A DNA stretch of 64,000 nucleotides from Clostridia bacterium. Lineage in GTDB: Bacteria; Bacillota; Clostridia; Oscillospirales; Acutalibacteraceae. The position numbers and the translations under genes are program-made. The notes under the pieces were generated by a model, which was not told the DNA's origin, ran no database searches, and saw only the letters and a list, made by a program, of their open reading frames with translations. This document shows positions 27,695-36,109 of this stretch, piece by piece. Each line of letters opens with the position of its first letter. The first letter of the stretch is position 1. The stretch lies in NCBI GenBank assembly GCA_017513245.1, contig JAFXGK010000025.1, positions 1-64,000 on the forward strand, written 5' to 3'.

Positions 27695-28030
27695 TCAACT
27701 CCTTTTTAATATTTCTTCAAAAATTTCATTCCCTGTGCAAACAATAAAGTCATCGTTAAGTTCGGCAATCATACGGCATTCCTCTGCCGTTTCTTCAGAT
27801 AAACCGCAATCAACGCCTATAAGTAAACAAGCGCTGTTCTTACCGTTCCATCGCATATCTTCAAGTGTTGCCGCAACCTGCTCGGCAGCGCAAGAATTAT
27901 CAAGTACGGTTATTAAAAAGTTATATGTTTTTTTAGGCCTCAGCATAAACATCCAAATACGATGCAACAATTCGCTGATACCAATAATAATCAAAAAGAA
28001 AACCGCAGAAATCGTTAATATCTCAAACAT
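27695..28030 (-). CDS. Small single-pass membrane protein of unknown function
   Basis: 111 residues. Residues 5-22 form one hydrophobic segment, followed by a basic turn (RPKKT) and an apparently cytosolic domain of about 75 residues with four cysteines and many acidic residues. I do not recognise the family. The GAGGTGATGTA site just before the ATG and the four-base gap to recD2 argue that it is real and cotranscribed. Its function may relate to recD2/comF, but nothing in the sequence shows that. Confidence 0.65.
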   Translation of the reverse strand: MFEILTISAVFFLIIIGISELLHRIWMFMLRPKKTYNFLITVLDNSCAAEQVAATLEDMRWNGKNSACLLIGVDCGLSEETAEECRMIAELNDDFIVCTGNEIFEEILKRS

Positions 28031-28074
28031 TACATCACCTCATTACAAGGTATGCAATTTTTTCCTTTTTGCTA

Positions 28075-28137
28075 AAATTAAAAACAAGGGCATTCACAAC
28101 TTAACTCGCGCAAAGGCGGTTAAAAGTGCGAATGCCC
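28075..28137 (-). terminator. Terminator after cdaR
   Basis: GGGCATTCGCA...TTAAC (outer arm 28130-28137) pairs with GTTAA...GAATGCCC (28088-28095) in a long stem with mismatches, followed by UUGUUUUUAAUUUU on the minus strand. Confidence 0.75.
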
Positions 28138-28143
28138 GATTAT

Positions 28144-29394
28144 TTATTTTACGGTTACAACCGCTTCGTAGGTACCAACCTGCCATACGTTATCATAGTT
28201 TTTAGCATAGATGCGTACGGGCACGGTGTAAACTCCTTCGGTTTTCGTTGAAAGATCGGCAACCGCGTATAGCGCAGAGGACTTAATCTTTCTGATAGAT
28301 GACGAGGGACCGCACATTTTTACGTTTCTGATGGTAGAAGAGGTAACCTTAAGTCCTTCATCTGCCTTAAAATCGAACTCAGAAACACTATAGGTTCCCT
28401 CGGAGAAACCTGAAGTATTAATCTTAACCGTAACAGTTTCAATATTTTCGGCCAGTTTAATTCCGTTGGGTAGAATCGGAGCCACGTCAAAACTGTTATT
28501 CTTGAGAGAGATATTGTTAAAATCAATGGCCGACAGAGAAATCGATTCAATGGTATCGATAGAGCTCTCAGGACCCAAAATCGTTACCTTGGAAACATTC
28601 GTAGTATAAGCAATATCCTTGTTCGAATAGGCCTTTGGCTTATTCGAGAAGGTAACGTTAAGAGGAACTGTTTTCTGCTTAAGAATCGGTACGGTAATCT
28701 TTACAGAATTTACAGAAAGGGTGTAATGAGAGTTGTCAAGTTTCTTGCCGTCGGCATCGTAGATACAGATATCCGCATCATAAGAGGTTGTTGTTTTCAG
28801 TTGCTTGTTAACCTCGGCAACCGCTACAACCCTTGAAATTTTCTCAAGTTCGGTTCTTGCACCGGTAATATTGATGGTCGAATCACTACTCGTGCTTACT
28901 GCAGGCGTATCAACAATCAGTCCGGGAACAGCGGCAGCTCCAACAGCCTCAACCTCAAGATTATAAAGTTTAGTATCAACGTAGTCAAAAACGGTAGTTA
29001 TCTTGGAGGGAGAAACACTAAGCACCTTTACCCCTGAATCGCCTATGCAGGTAGCCGAAAGGCTAAGTTCATACTCACCTGCTTCGGTAACCGAAGCAAC
29101 GGATGCAGAAACGGAAATATTAGAGGAAGAAAGCGAAGCAATTACATAGCTCGGTCCGCTTATCTTAACACTGGCTGTTTCTGAACTGCTGGATATAATA
29201 TCAAGACCTAAATCGCCCACTGCAGTACCCTCTGTTGAAACCGAGATGTTAATATTGCTGAAAACGCGGGTCCTTTCCGGGTTCTGATTAATGGTGATAA
29301 CCAGCCAAAAAACAAAGGCTATTACCAAAGAGAAGGCAGTGACAAACTTTTTGTTGTAAAAAAGATTGCGTATTGATTCATTTTTAATTTTCAT
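28144..29394 (-). CDS. cdaR: YbbR-domain regulator of diadenylate cyclase
   Basis: 416 residues. One N-terminal membrane anchor (about 18-36) is followed by about four repeated YbbR beta-domains, seen as recurring V.I.GP/GA blocks (KISGPSY, NITGARTE, TILGPESS, KMCGPSSS). The domains lie outside the membrane. In Firmicutes CdaR binds and modulates CdaA. SD GGAGGG suits the second of two adjacent ATG codons (29394). It follows cdaA by 11 bases. glmM, the usual third gene, is missing; a terminator follows instead. Confidence 0.9.
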   Translation of the reverse strand: MKIKNESIRNLFYNKKFVTAFSLVIAFVFWLVITINQNPERTRVFSNINISVSTEGTAVGDLGLDIISSSSETASVKISGPSYVIASLSSSNISVSASVASVTEAGEYELSLSATCIGDSGVKVLSVSPSKITTVFDYVDTKLYNLEVEAVGAAAVPGLIVDTPAVSTSSDSTINITGARTELEKISRVVAVAEVNKQLKTTTSYDADICIYDADGKKLDNSHYTLSVNSVKITVPILKQKTVPLNVTFSNKPKAYSNKDIAYTTNVSKVTILGPESSIDTIESISLSAIDFNNISLKNNSFDVAPILPNGIKLAENIETVTVKINTSGFSEGTYSVSEFDFKADEGLKVTSSTIRNVKMCGPSSSIRKIKSSALYAVADLSTKTEGVYTVPVRIYAKNYDNVWQVGTYEAVVTVK

Positions 29395-29405
29395 CATCTA
29401 CCCTC

Positions 29406-30287
29406 CTATTCCTTCGACTTGTTTTTCTTGTCGATAATTTTCTTAAAGAAGCCCTTAATTCCGCCCTCAGACGGAACCTCATCCACAAACATAAGACGAT
29501 TAAGTTCTTCACGGAGAGTGATGGGGGTATAGTTGCGGGTAATCTCACCGTTAACGGCAATAGAGATTATACCGGTTTCCTCAGAAACAACAATAATCGC
29601 TGCATCAGAATTTTCACTCATACCAAGAGCGGCGCGATGACGTGTGCCAAGATCGGAATTCAGTCTGTCATTTGCGGTAAGCGGCAGAATACAACCGGCC
29701 GATAATACACGACCGTCACGCAAAATCATTGCGCCGTCGTGCAAAGGCGATTTCGGGAAAAAGACGTTAGAAATAAGCTGTGAAGATGCCTCAGCATCGA
29801 TAAGTGTGCCGGTATCAACTATCTCTCCGAGCAAGGTGGAACGCTCGAAAACGATTAATGCGCCAATTTTCTGCTCCTGCATAGATGCACAAGCCTTGCA
29901 TACTGAATCAATGCTGTGGAGCATATTGTCGCGTTCCGCATCAAAAGAACGGTTGCCGATTAACTGACCGCGACCAACACGCTCAAGCGTGCGACGCAGC
30001 TCGGGCTGGAAAATGATGGCTATAACGATAATAACGGAATTGATAAACTTGTTAAGCACCCACTTAACACTTACAAGATCAAGCCACTGAGCAAGCACGG
30101 CAATAAACACAAGGATAAATATACCCTTCATAAGCTGTCCCGCTCTGGATTTCTTGAAAATCTCAATGCCCTTGTAAATAACGTAAGCGATGAGAAGGAT
30201 ATCAATTATATCGGCAAAACGAATATTTTTCAGAGCATAAAATACCTGAACGAACATATTTGCAATCGACTGGAAAAACTCGTTCAT
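29406..30287 (-). CDS. cdaA: Diadenylate cyclase
   Basis: About 293 residues. Three membrane helices in the first 95 residues are followed by a DisA_N catalytic domain with DGA at 184-186 and GTRHRAA at 214-220, the two active-site motifs. It condenses two ATP into c-di-AMP, which controls potassium and osmotic balance and wall homeostasis in Firmicutes. The ATG at 30287 is preferred: AGGTGGG lies ten bases upstream and overlaps the alternative GTG at 30302. A basic C-terminal tail follows the domain. Confidence 0.96.
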   Translation of the reverse strand: MNEFFQSIANMFVQVFYALKNIRFADIIDILLIAYVIYKGIEIFKKSRAGQLMKGIFILVFIAVLAQWLDLVSVKWVLNKFINSVIIVIAIIFQPELRRTLERVGRGQLIGNRSFDAERDNMLHSIDSVCKACASMQEQKIGALIVFERSTLLGEIVDTGTLIDAEASSQLISNVFFPKSPLHDGAMILRDGRVLSAGCILPLTANDRLNSDLGTRHRAALGMSENSDAAIIVVSEETGIISIAVNGEITRNYTPITLREELNRLMFVDEVPSEGGIKGFFKKIIDKKNKSKE

Positions 30288-30325
30288 ATCTGCGCAACCC
30301 ACCTTATTTCTAAAACTCTATGATT

Positions 30326-30353
30326 ATTTTAACATATAATAAAATATTATCAA
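30326..30353 (-). promoter_or_regulatory. Candidate promoter of cdaA-cdaR
   Basis: TTGATA (complement of 30348-30353), 16-base spacer, TAAAAT (complement of 30326-30331). It overlaps the stop codon of the cysteine desulfurase gene upstream. Confidence 0.5.
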
Positions 30354-31510
30354 TAGTTTTTTCTAATGTTTTTTCGCTTTTTTATACTGTTTAAAGCATG
30401 CGAAAGTGCATAAATATCACTTTTCGTGTTAAAGAAGGACGGTGATACTCTTACCGTGCCGCTTTCCAGTGTGCCAATGCTTTGATGCGCCAGCGGTGAA
30501 CAATGCAGTCCGGCACGTACCGCAACACCGTCTTTTGACAGAAAATCTGCGACCTCCATACTTGTAAATCCCTCCAAATTAAAAGACACCACCGGCGCAA
30601 AAAATCCGGTTTTTTCGATAGTGCCGTAAAGCGTAAAATTCGAGTCTTTTTTCAGTAAATCGGCGAGCATGTTACATAATTCCGTTTCATGCTTATATAT
30701 GCGCTCAATGCCTGTGTTTTTTATAAAATCAATTCCCGCCGAAAGCCCGGCGATGCCCGGCAAATTTATCGTTCCGCTTTCCAGTCGATCGGGCAGATCT
30801 TCGGGCTGTACAAGCAAATTCGAATAGCTTCCCGTACCGCCTTCGGTTATCGTTCTCAAAACGGGTTTTCGCGCAATTAAAACACCCAGACCCATAGGTG
30901 AATATAAGCCTTTATGCGGCGCGATACATAAAAAATCGATGCCGCTTTCTTTGCAATCAATCGGTATGATTCCCGCTGTTTGAGCGGCGTCAACAACAAA
31001 GGTAATATTGCGCTTTTTACATATTTCGCCTATCCTTTTTATCGGCAAAATCTCCCCCGTAACATTCGAACCGTGAACGCAGATAATCATACGCGTTTTC
31101 TCATTAATTAAACGTTCAAAAGAACGCACGGTTGCATCATCATCACCGTGTATCACCTGAGCTATGTCATAGTTGATAATTTCATTGTTCTTGAGGGTAT
31201 GGATCGGTCTGATGACGGCATTATGCTCCATTGAGGAAATAATTACGTGGTCACCGCGCATTAAACTACCCTTGATTGCCATGTTAATTGAATGGGTGCA
31301 GTTTTGTGTAAAGATAACCTCACCCGTCTCTGCGCCGAAAAATTTTGCGGTCTTTTCCCTTGTTTTATATACCATCTCCCCTGCCCGTTGCGCAAAAGCG
31401 TGTCCGCTTCTTCCGGGGTTTGCAGAAAAATTAATTAGCGCATCGGCTACAGCGCGCCTGACTGTCGGCGGTTTTTGGCCGGTTGTCGCTGCATTATCCA
31501 AATAAACCAA
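30350..31510 (-). CDS. Cysteine desulfurase family (class V aminotransferase fold)
   Basis: About 386 residues starting VYLDNAATT. PLP features: FVVDAAQTAG with the cofactor Asp, CIAPHKGLYSPMG with the Schiff-base Lys after His, and RAGLHCSPLAH carrying the catalytic Cys near residue 335. Such enzymes release sulfur or selenium from cysteine/selenocysteine. The TTG at 31510, five bases after AGGAGGA, is preferred over GTG 31540. The next gene upstream is a DUF3343 protein, a common partner, suggesting a sulfur- or selenium-handling pair rather than the iscS/nifS-type Fe-S system; no nifU or iscU is nearby. Confidence 0.87.
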   Translation of the reverse strand: MVYLDNAATTGQKPPTVRRAVADALINFSANPGRSGHAFAQRAGEMVYKTREKTAKFFGAETGEVIFTQNCTHSINMAIKGSLMRGDHVIISSMEHNAVIRPIHTLKNNEIINYDIAQVIHGDDDATVRSFERLINEKTRMIICVHGSNVTGEILPIKRIGEICKKRNITFVVDAAQTAGIIPIDCKESGIDFLCIAPHKGLYSPMGLGVLIARKPVLRTITEGGTGSYSNLLVQPEDLPDRLESGTINLPGIAGLSAGIDFIKNTGIERIYKHETELCNMLADLLKKDSNFTLYGTIEKTGFFAPVVSFNLEGFTSMEVADFLSKDGVAVRAGLHCSPLAHQSIGTLESGTVRVSPSFFNTKSDIYALSHALNSIKKRKNIRKNY

Positions 31511-31565
31511 AACGATTCCTCCTAAAATACGATAAGGCACAGAAGAATTTCCTCTGTGCCGAAAA

Positions 31566-31781
31566 TTATAAACTCATAATATCGAGAATTTTTACTCCGT
31601 GTTTTTTTAGAATTGCCGTAATTTCTTCAATATTACCCTTAACGGAAATACTATACCCACAGCCGTGCTCAAGACCGTGCCGTGTTTTTTCCATATTTGC
31701 GCTGTAGCCGTGTTTACGCAGAATGTCGCGTCCTTGTATGGCGTAGGTAATCGTGCCCGTTACAATTAAAAATTTGCCCAA
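31566..31781 (-). CDS. DUF3343 protein, putative Se/S carrier
   Basis: About 71 residues from a TTG at 31781 preceded by GGAGTGAT; the frame is open to 31811 but without a site there. The sequence has the DUF3343 layout: a beta start FLIVTGTITYAIQG, a central GCGYSI with the conserved Cys, and a C-terminal ILKKHGVKI helix. DUF3343 resembles the C-terminal half of the selenium-associated protein YedF. It precedes the cysteine desulfurase gene by 55 bases, and a candidate promoter (TTGCCC-N18-TACAAT, complement of 31831-31860) lies upstream. Carrier function is inferred from the pairing. Confidence 0.72.
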   Translation of the reverse strand: MGKFLIVTGTITYAIQGRDILRKHGYSANMEKTRHGLEHGCGYSISVKGNIEEITAILKKHGVKILDIMSL

Positions 31782-31863
31782 AAATATCACTCCGTGTTGA
31801 TATCCGATCATTGCAAAAGCAATACACTACATTGTATGCCGTACAGCGGTATTTGGGCAAAGA

Positions 31864-31890
31864 AAAAACCGGATGCAACATCCGGTTTTT
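31864..31890 (-). terminator. Terminator after the AI-2E-type permease gene
   Basis: ACCGGATG/CATCCGGT stem extended by A/T arms, trinucleotide loop, spanning 31864-31890. Confidence 0.85.
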
Positions 31891-31895
31891 ATATA

Positions 31896-32978
31896 TTATT
31901 CGGTTTGCTTCTTTTTGCCGAAAAGCGATATTGTTCCGCGTTTTTGCAGTCCTGAAATTATGATAATAGCTATTGGAAAACCAAGCATACCAAACACACC
32001 TGCAAACCTTAGTCCCACAAACATTGAAGCCAAGGTTGCAAGCGGATGAAGACCTACCTGGTCACCGATTATCTTGGGTTCAAAGAAGTTGCGTACCAAG
32101 ACAATTGCCAGATAGAGAATCAACATTCCGAAGCCGATAAGGAAATCGCCGCTTAGTAAACCAATAATTCCCCACGGAATTAAAACCGCACCCGTTCCGA
32201 GCACGGGAAGCACGTCAACAACTGCAATTATAGCCGCCAATGCTATGGCATTATCAACGCCTAAAATCAAGAAGCCGATCGATAATTCAAAAAATGTCAA
32301 AAGCATAAGCAAAAGATAACTTTTTACAATACGAAGTACACTTTTAAAGAAAATATCCTTTGCATCGACTATAATCTTATGAACCTTCACAGAGATATGG
32401 GTTCGGATAAAACTCATAACTACATCATAATCTTTCGCCAAATAACAGCTGGCAACAACCGTGACAATTATGGTTATGAGAATACTCGGAATATTTGTGG
32501 CGATGCCTGCAACCGACGCCGATAAAAACGAAGTTGCGGCCGCCGTGAATTTACTTATCACGGTTTCAGGCAACGTCTCAACAGCACTCAAAACCTCAGG
32601 CGGAAGCCTGTTGAGCAGCTTTGTAAGGGTGGAACTTACCTCATCGAAAATAACTTTATAATGATCCATATACGAAGGCAGTGTTTCGACAAATACCGAG
32701 AGTCTGCCATATATAAGCATACCAATCAATGACAAAACAGACAAGGTCAGCAAATAAAGAATTACAACGAAAAATACGGAAATATAGCCTTTTTTAAGTT
32801 TGGTTGCTCTGGATATTCTTGCGGCAGGTTTCTGAACGATTGAAGCCAAAACGATGCCGATTACAAAGGGCAAAAAATATGCCGTGCAAAATTTTAAAAT
32901 CAAAAAAAGAAGTACCGCGACAACCGACAAAAATGATACGTCAATTAAGAACTTCTTTTTACGTTCCAATGAAATCAA
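31896..32978 (-). CDS. AI-2E family permease
   Basis: 360 residues with about eight hydrophobic segments; the N-terminal pair (20-50), the long middle region with amphipathic helices and the C-terminal block GTGAVLIPWG ... NFFEPKIIGDQVGLHPLATLASMFVGL are characteristic of the AI-2E transporter family (TqsA/YtvI-like). Family members have varied roles, including autoinducer-2 export and Na+/H+ exchange; YtvI-like members in Bacillus are sporulation-associated. The substrate cannot be inferred. The start is TTG at 32978, five bases after GAGGTG. Confidence 0.85.
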   Translation of the reverse strand: MISLERKKKFLIDVSFLSVVAVLLFLILKFCTAYFLPFVIGIVLASIVQKPAARISRATKLKKGYISVFFVVILYLLTLSVLSLIGMLIYGRLSVFVETLPSYMDHYKVIFDEVSSTLTKLLNRLPPEVLSAVETLPETVISKFTAAATSFLSASVAGIATNIPSILITIIVTVVASCYLAKDYDVVMSFIRTHISVKVHKIIVDAKDIFFKSVLRIVKSYLLLMLLTFFELSIGFLILGVDNAIALAAIIAVVDVLPVLGTGAVLIPWGIIGLLSGDFLIGFGMLILYLAIVLVRNFFEPKIIGDQVGLHPLATLASMFVGLRFAGVFGMLGFPIAIIIISGLQKRGTISLFGKKKQTE

Positions 32979-32999
32979 AATAACACCTCACTTTTCTAT

Positions 33000-33028
33000 A
33001 TATTAACCCATTTTTCGAGCCATAGCAA
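33000..33028 (-). promoter_or_regulatory. Candidate promoter of the AI-2E-type permease gene
   Basis: TTGCTA (complement of 33023-33028), 17-base spacer, TAATAT (complement of 33000-33005). Confidence 0.45.
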
Positions 33029-33066
33029 TATTAAATATGTAATTTTTTACAAAAAATATATTTTGC

Positions 33067-33095
33067 TTGCATTTTGCATTTTTATGTGTTATTAT
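33067..33095 (+). promoter_or_regulatory. Promoter of the ACT-domain gene and hom
   Basis: TTGCAT 33067-33072, 17-base spacer, TATTAT 33090-33095. The leader is about 35 bases, too short for a riboswitch. Confidence 0.65.
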
Positions 33096-33136
33096 CTTTT
33101 TTGCACGAATACAGATGTTTTTCTACGGGGGACAAT

Positions 33137-33562
33137 ATGACTAGCAACAAATTAGCCTTAGTTCGTCTTTCTGCACTACCCGACGTTTACCTCAAAGTTT
33201 TGAAGGCGAAACAAATGTTAGCGTCCGGAGATGCCAAGACAGCTTCCGAAGCCGCACTTCTTTGCGGTATTTCGCGAAGCGCTTTTTACAAATATAAAGA
33301 TTGCATTTTTTCGTACAATGAGCAGCAGATTATCAATTTGAGAGCCGAGCTGCGTGATGAAGCCGGTGTTCTTTCCGAATTTTTGGCGGTTCTGCATAAA
33401 TTCGATGCCAACGTGCTAACCGTTAACCAAGGAATTCCCACCGATAACGTTGCAGCGGTTACGGTTTCTCTCAGGTATGGCAGTAAAACTCATTCTGTCG
33501 ACGATATGATCGATGCAATTCGCCTGCTTAAGGGTGTTGTTTCGATCGAACAAATTATTTAA
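33137..33562 (+). CDS. ACT domain-containing protein, PheB/UPF0735 type
   Basis: 141 residues from the ATG at 33137 preceded by GGGGG. The N-terminal half contains a helix-turn-helix-like stretch (KTASEAALLCGISRSAFYKYK) and the C-terminal half an ACT domain (VLSEFLAVLHKFDANVLTVNQGIPTD). ACT domains bind amino acids; B. subtilis PheB has the same architecture. It lies 15 bases before hom in one unit, so an amino-acid sensing role in the aspartate pathway is plausible but inferred. Confidence 0.85.
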   Translation: MTSNKLALVRLSALPDVYLKVLKAKQMLASGDAKTASEAALLCGISRSAFYKYKDCIFSYNEQQIINLRAELRDEAGVLSEFLAVLHKFDANVLTVNQGIPTDNVAAVTVSLRYGSKTHSVDDMIDAIRLLKGVVSIEQII

Positions 33563-33577
33563 AGCGAGGTATAAAAA

Positions 33578-34777
33578 ATGGTTGACGTTGCTATAATCGG
33601 TCACGGAGTCGTAGGCTCCGGTGTTGCCGAGATAATTATCAATCATAATGAGCTTATAAGCCAAAAAGCAAAAAGACAAATCAATCTAAAATACATACTC
33701 GATATTCGCGATTTCCCCGATCTGCCCTACAGCGATAAATTTATTAAGGATTTCGACACCATCTTAAACGATGATGATGTTCGCGTTGTTGTTGAGACTG
33801 CAGGAGGAGCTACCTTCGCTTATGATTACGTAAAGGCTTGTCTTTTACGTGGTAAGAGCGTTGTAACCTCTAATAAGGAGCTCGTTGCCTTAAAAGGCGC
33901 AGAACTTTTAAAGATTGCGCAGGACAAAAATATTAACTTCCTTTTTGAAGCAAGTGTTGGCGGCGGTATCCCTGTTCTTCGCCCGATTGCTCAGTGTCTT
34001 GCCGCTAATGATTTGATCGAAATTACCGGTATTCTTAACGGAACTACCAACTTTATCCTAACCAAGATGATAAAGGAGAATATGCAGTTTGACGATGCTC
34101 TCTCTATGGCGCAGCGCCTTGGCTATGCAGAGCGTGATCCTTCGGCTGATATCGACGGTCACGATGCCGCGAGAAAGATCTGCATCCTCGCTTCCCTGGC
34201 TTTCGGCAAGCATATTTACCCCGAACAGATTAAGACCGACGGTATCCGCGGTATGCTTCTCTCCGACGTTGAGCTTGCTTCCCGTATGGGTTACGTTGTT
34301 AAACTTATCGGCCATTCCAAGGTGCTTGGCGATAAGGTTTCTGCGTCCGTATGCCCGGCTGTTATACCCACGGGCAGCGTTATCTCCAACGTTGAGGATG
34401 TTTTCAATATTATCAAGGTTCGCGGAGACGCAATCGGCGACGTTGCATTTTACGGACGTGGCGCCGGCAAGCTTCCGACCGCCAGCGCAGTTGTTGCTGA
34501 CGTTATTGACTGCGTTAAGCACCTTGCAGCCAGGAAGTATCTCTTCTGGGAGGACGGCGACAAGGATTACGTTGTTGATCCCGATAGCGTTGCATACGAT
34601 TATATGATAATAACATCAGTCGCAAATGCCGACGCTCTTGCAACACTTGGTTGCAACACTGTAGAGCACAACGGCAGTGTGGCCGGTATAGTAGAAAAAA
34701 CCAGTAAAAACGATATTACTACCCGCTTACAGAAGTGTGGAATTAATGATTACCGCGTTTTCCGTGTCATTGATTAA
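33578..34777 (+). CDS. hom: Homoserine dehydrogenase
   Basis: 399 residues. The Rossmann start VDVAIIGHGVVGSGVAE binds NAD(P); SNKELVALKG, ILNGTTNFILTKM and ERDPSADIDGHDAARK form the catalytic domain with the conserved Lys and acidic residues. It reduces aspartate semialdehyde to homoserine, the branch towards threonine and methionine. The C-terminal ACT region is short (about 60 residues) compared with the roughly 430-residue Gram-positive enzymes. GCGAGG precedes the ATG. lysC follows after 73 bases. Confidence 0.95.
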   Translation: MVDVAIIGHGVVGSGVAEIIINHNELISQKAKRQINLKYILDIRDFPDLPYSDKFIKDFDTILNDDDVRVVVETAGGATFAYDYVKACLLRGKSVVTSNKELVALKGAELLKIAQDKNINFLFEASVGGGIPVLRPIAQCLAANDLIEITGILNGTTNFILTKMIKENMQFDDALSMAQRLGYAERDPSADIDGHDAARKICILASLAFGKHIYPEQIKTDGIRGMLLSDVELASRMGYVVKLIGHSKVLGDKVSASVCPAVIPTGSVISNVEDVFNIIKVRGDAIGDVAFYGRGAGKLPTASAVVADVIDCVKHLAARKYLFWEDGDKDYVVDPDSVAYDYMIITSVANADALATLGCNTVEHNGSVAGIVEKTSKNDITTRLQKCGINDYRVFRVID

Positions 34778-34850
34778 CAAAGCGCTGTATTATAGTAATA
34801 GTTACATTAGCAAATATCGCCTCGGCGATAAAATATAACGGAGGATTTTT

Positions 34851-36062
34851 ATGGCACTTATCGTAAAGAAATTCGGTGGCTCGTCTGTTGCCAACAACGA
34901 GAGACTTTTTAACGTCGCCCGAATTATTGAAAAAGATTACAAAAAAGGCAACGATATTATCGTTGTAGTTTCCGCTCAGGGCGATACCACCGACGAGCTT
35001 ATTGAAAAGGCATATTCGGTTAACCCGAACGGGCCCTCAAAGCGTGAGATGGATATGTTGGTTTCGGCCGGTGAGCAGATGTCAGTTTCGCTTCTCGCTA
35101 TGGCAATCGAAACACTCGGTCTTCCCGTAATTTCATTGCTTGGTTGGCAGGCCGGTTTCGTTACCGACTCGCACTATTCCATTGCACGTATCAAGCGTGT
35201 TGAATCTGAGCGTTTACGCGCCGAGCTTGCTAAGAAAAACATCGTTATTGTTGCAGGTTTCCAGGGCATCAATAAGTATGACGATATCACAACCTTCGGT
35301 CGCGGCGGTTCGGATACCAGCGCCGTTGCAATTGCTGCTGAACTTAAAGCTGACGTATGCCAGATTTACACCGATGTTGACGGTGTTTATACTGCCGATC
35401 CGCGCATCGTTAAAAATGCGCAGAAGTTAGACGAAATTACGCACGATGAAATGCTTGAACTTGCTACCCTCGGCGCACAGGTTCTTAATAACCGCTCGGT
35501 TGAGATGGCAAAGAAGCACGGCGTTCAGATGGAAGTTTTATCAAGTCTCACACCCGAAGTTAAGGGTACCATTGTTAAGGAGGTAATCAGTATGGAAAAA
35601 ACAATTATCAGAGGTGTTGCAAAGGACAGCAACGTTTCGCGTATTTCAATAGTAGGTCTTGCCGATCACCCCGGCATTGCTTTTAAGGTGTTCAACCGTC
35701 TTGCTCAGGCAAAGGTAAACGTTGATATTATTCTTCAGTCGGTTGGCCGCGACGGCACTAAGGACATTACCTTTACCGTTTCAAAGGATCAGTGCGATCT
35801 CGCTGTTGAGAGCATTAAGTCCCTCAGCGATTCGCTTAAATATAAGCACGTTGTTCATGATGAAAGCGTTTGCAAGATTTCTATCGTTGGTACCGGTATG
35901 GAAACACACCCCGGTGTTGCTTCCAAGATGTTTGAAGCTCTCTATGACGCTGATATCAACATCGAAACCATCTCCACAAGTGAGATTAAGATTTCTGTTC
36001 TTGTAGACATAAAGGATGGCGAGCGCGCACTTAACGCCGTTCACGATAAGTTCATCCACTAA
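34851..36062 (+). CDS. lysC: Aspartate kinase
   Basis: 403 residues. N-terminal kinase domain with VKKFGGSSVAN, TFGRGGSDTSAVA and TDVDGVYTADPR; two C-terminal ACT repeats (about 265-330 and 345-403) that bind lysine and/or threonine. It phosphorylates aspartate, the first step to lysine, methionine and threonine. CGGAGGATTTTT precedes the ATG. An in-frame internal start at 35592 with AAGGAGGT would give a free ACT-only subunit of about 156 residues, as in the alpha/beta arrangement of B. subtilis LysC. A small stem (34815-34830) lies in the short leader; no lysine riboswitch is seen. Confidence 0.96.
   Translation: MALIVKKFGGSSVANNERLFNVARIIEKDYKKGNDIIVVVSAQGDTTDELIEKAYSVNPNGPSKREMDMLVSAGEQMSVSLLAMAIETLGLPVISLLGWQAGFVTDSHYSIARIKRVESERLRAELAKKNIVIVAGFQGINKYDDITTFGRGGSDTSAVAIAAELKADVCQIYTDVDGVYTADPRIVKNAQKLDEITHDEMLELATLGAQVLNNRSVEMAKKHGVQMEVLSSLTPEVKGTIVKEVISMEKTIIRGVAKDSNVSRISIVGLADHPGIAFKVFNRLAQAKVNVDIILQSVGRDGTKDITFTVSKDQCDLAVESIKSLSDSLKYKHVVHDESVCKISIVGTGMETHPGVASKMFEALYDADINIETISTSEIKISVLVDIKDGERALNAVHDKFIH
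35577..35594 (+). promoter_or_regulatory. Internal ribosome binding site and start inside lysC (beta subunit)
   Basis: AAGGAGGT at 35577-35584 lies seven bases before ATG 35592-35594. The ATG is codon 248 of lysC, in frame, exactly between kinase and ACT domains. The predicted product spans 35592-36062. Confidence 0.75.
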
Positions 36063-36074
36063 TCCGAATACGTA

Positions 36075-36106
36075 AAAAGCACGGTAAGTTTTCTTACCGT
36101 GCTTTT
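36075..36106. terminator. Bidirectional terminator between lysC and mutS2
   Basis: A 14-bp stem (36075-36088 with 36093-36106) with a TTTT loop, core GCACGGTAAG, flanked by A and T runs. Confidence 0.9.
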
Positions 36107-36109
36107 CTT

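Noticed and set aside
34778..34850. Possible lysine riboswitch or T-box before lysC
   Set aside because: Only 73 bases lie between hom and lysC, with one short stem; too small for either element.
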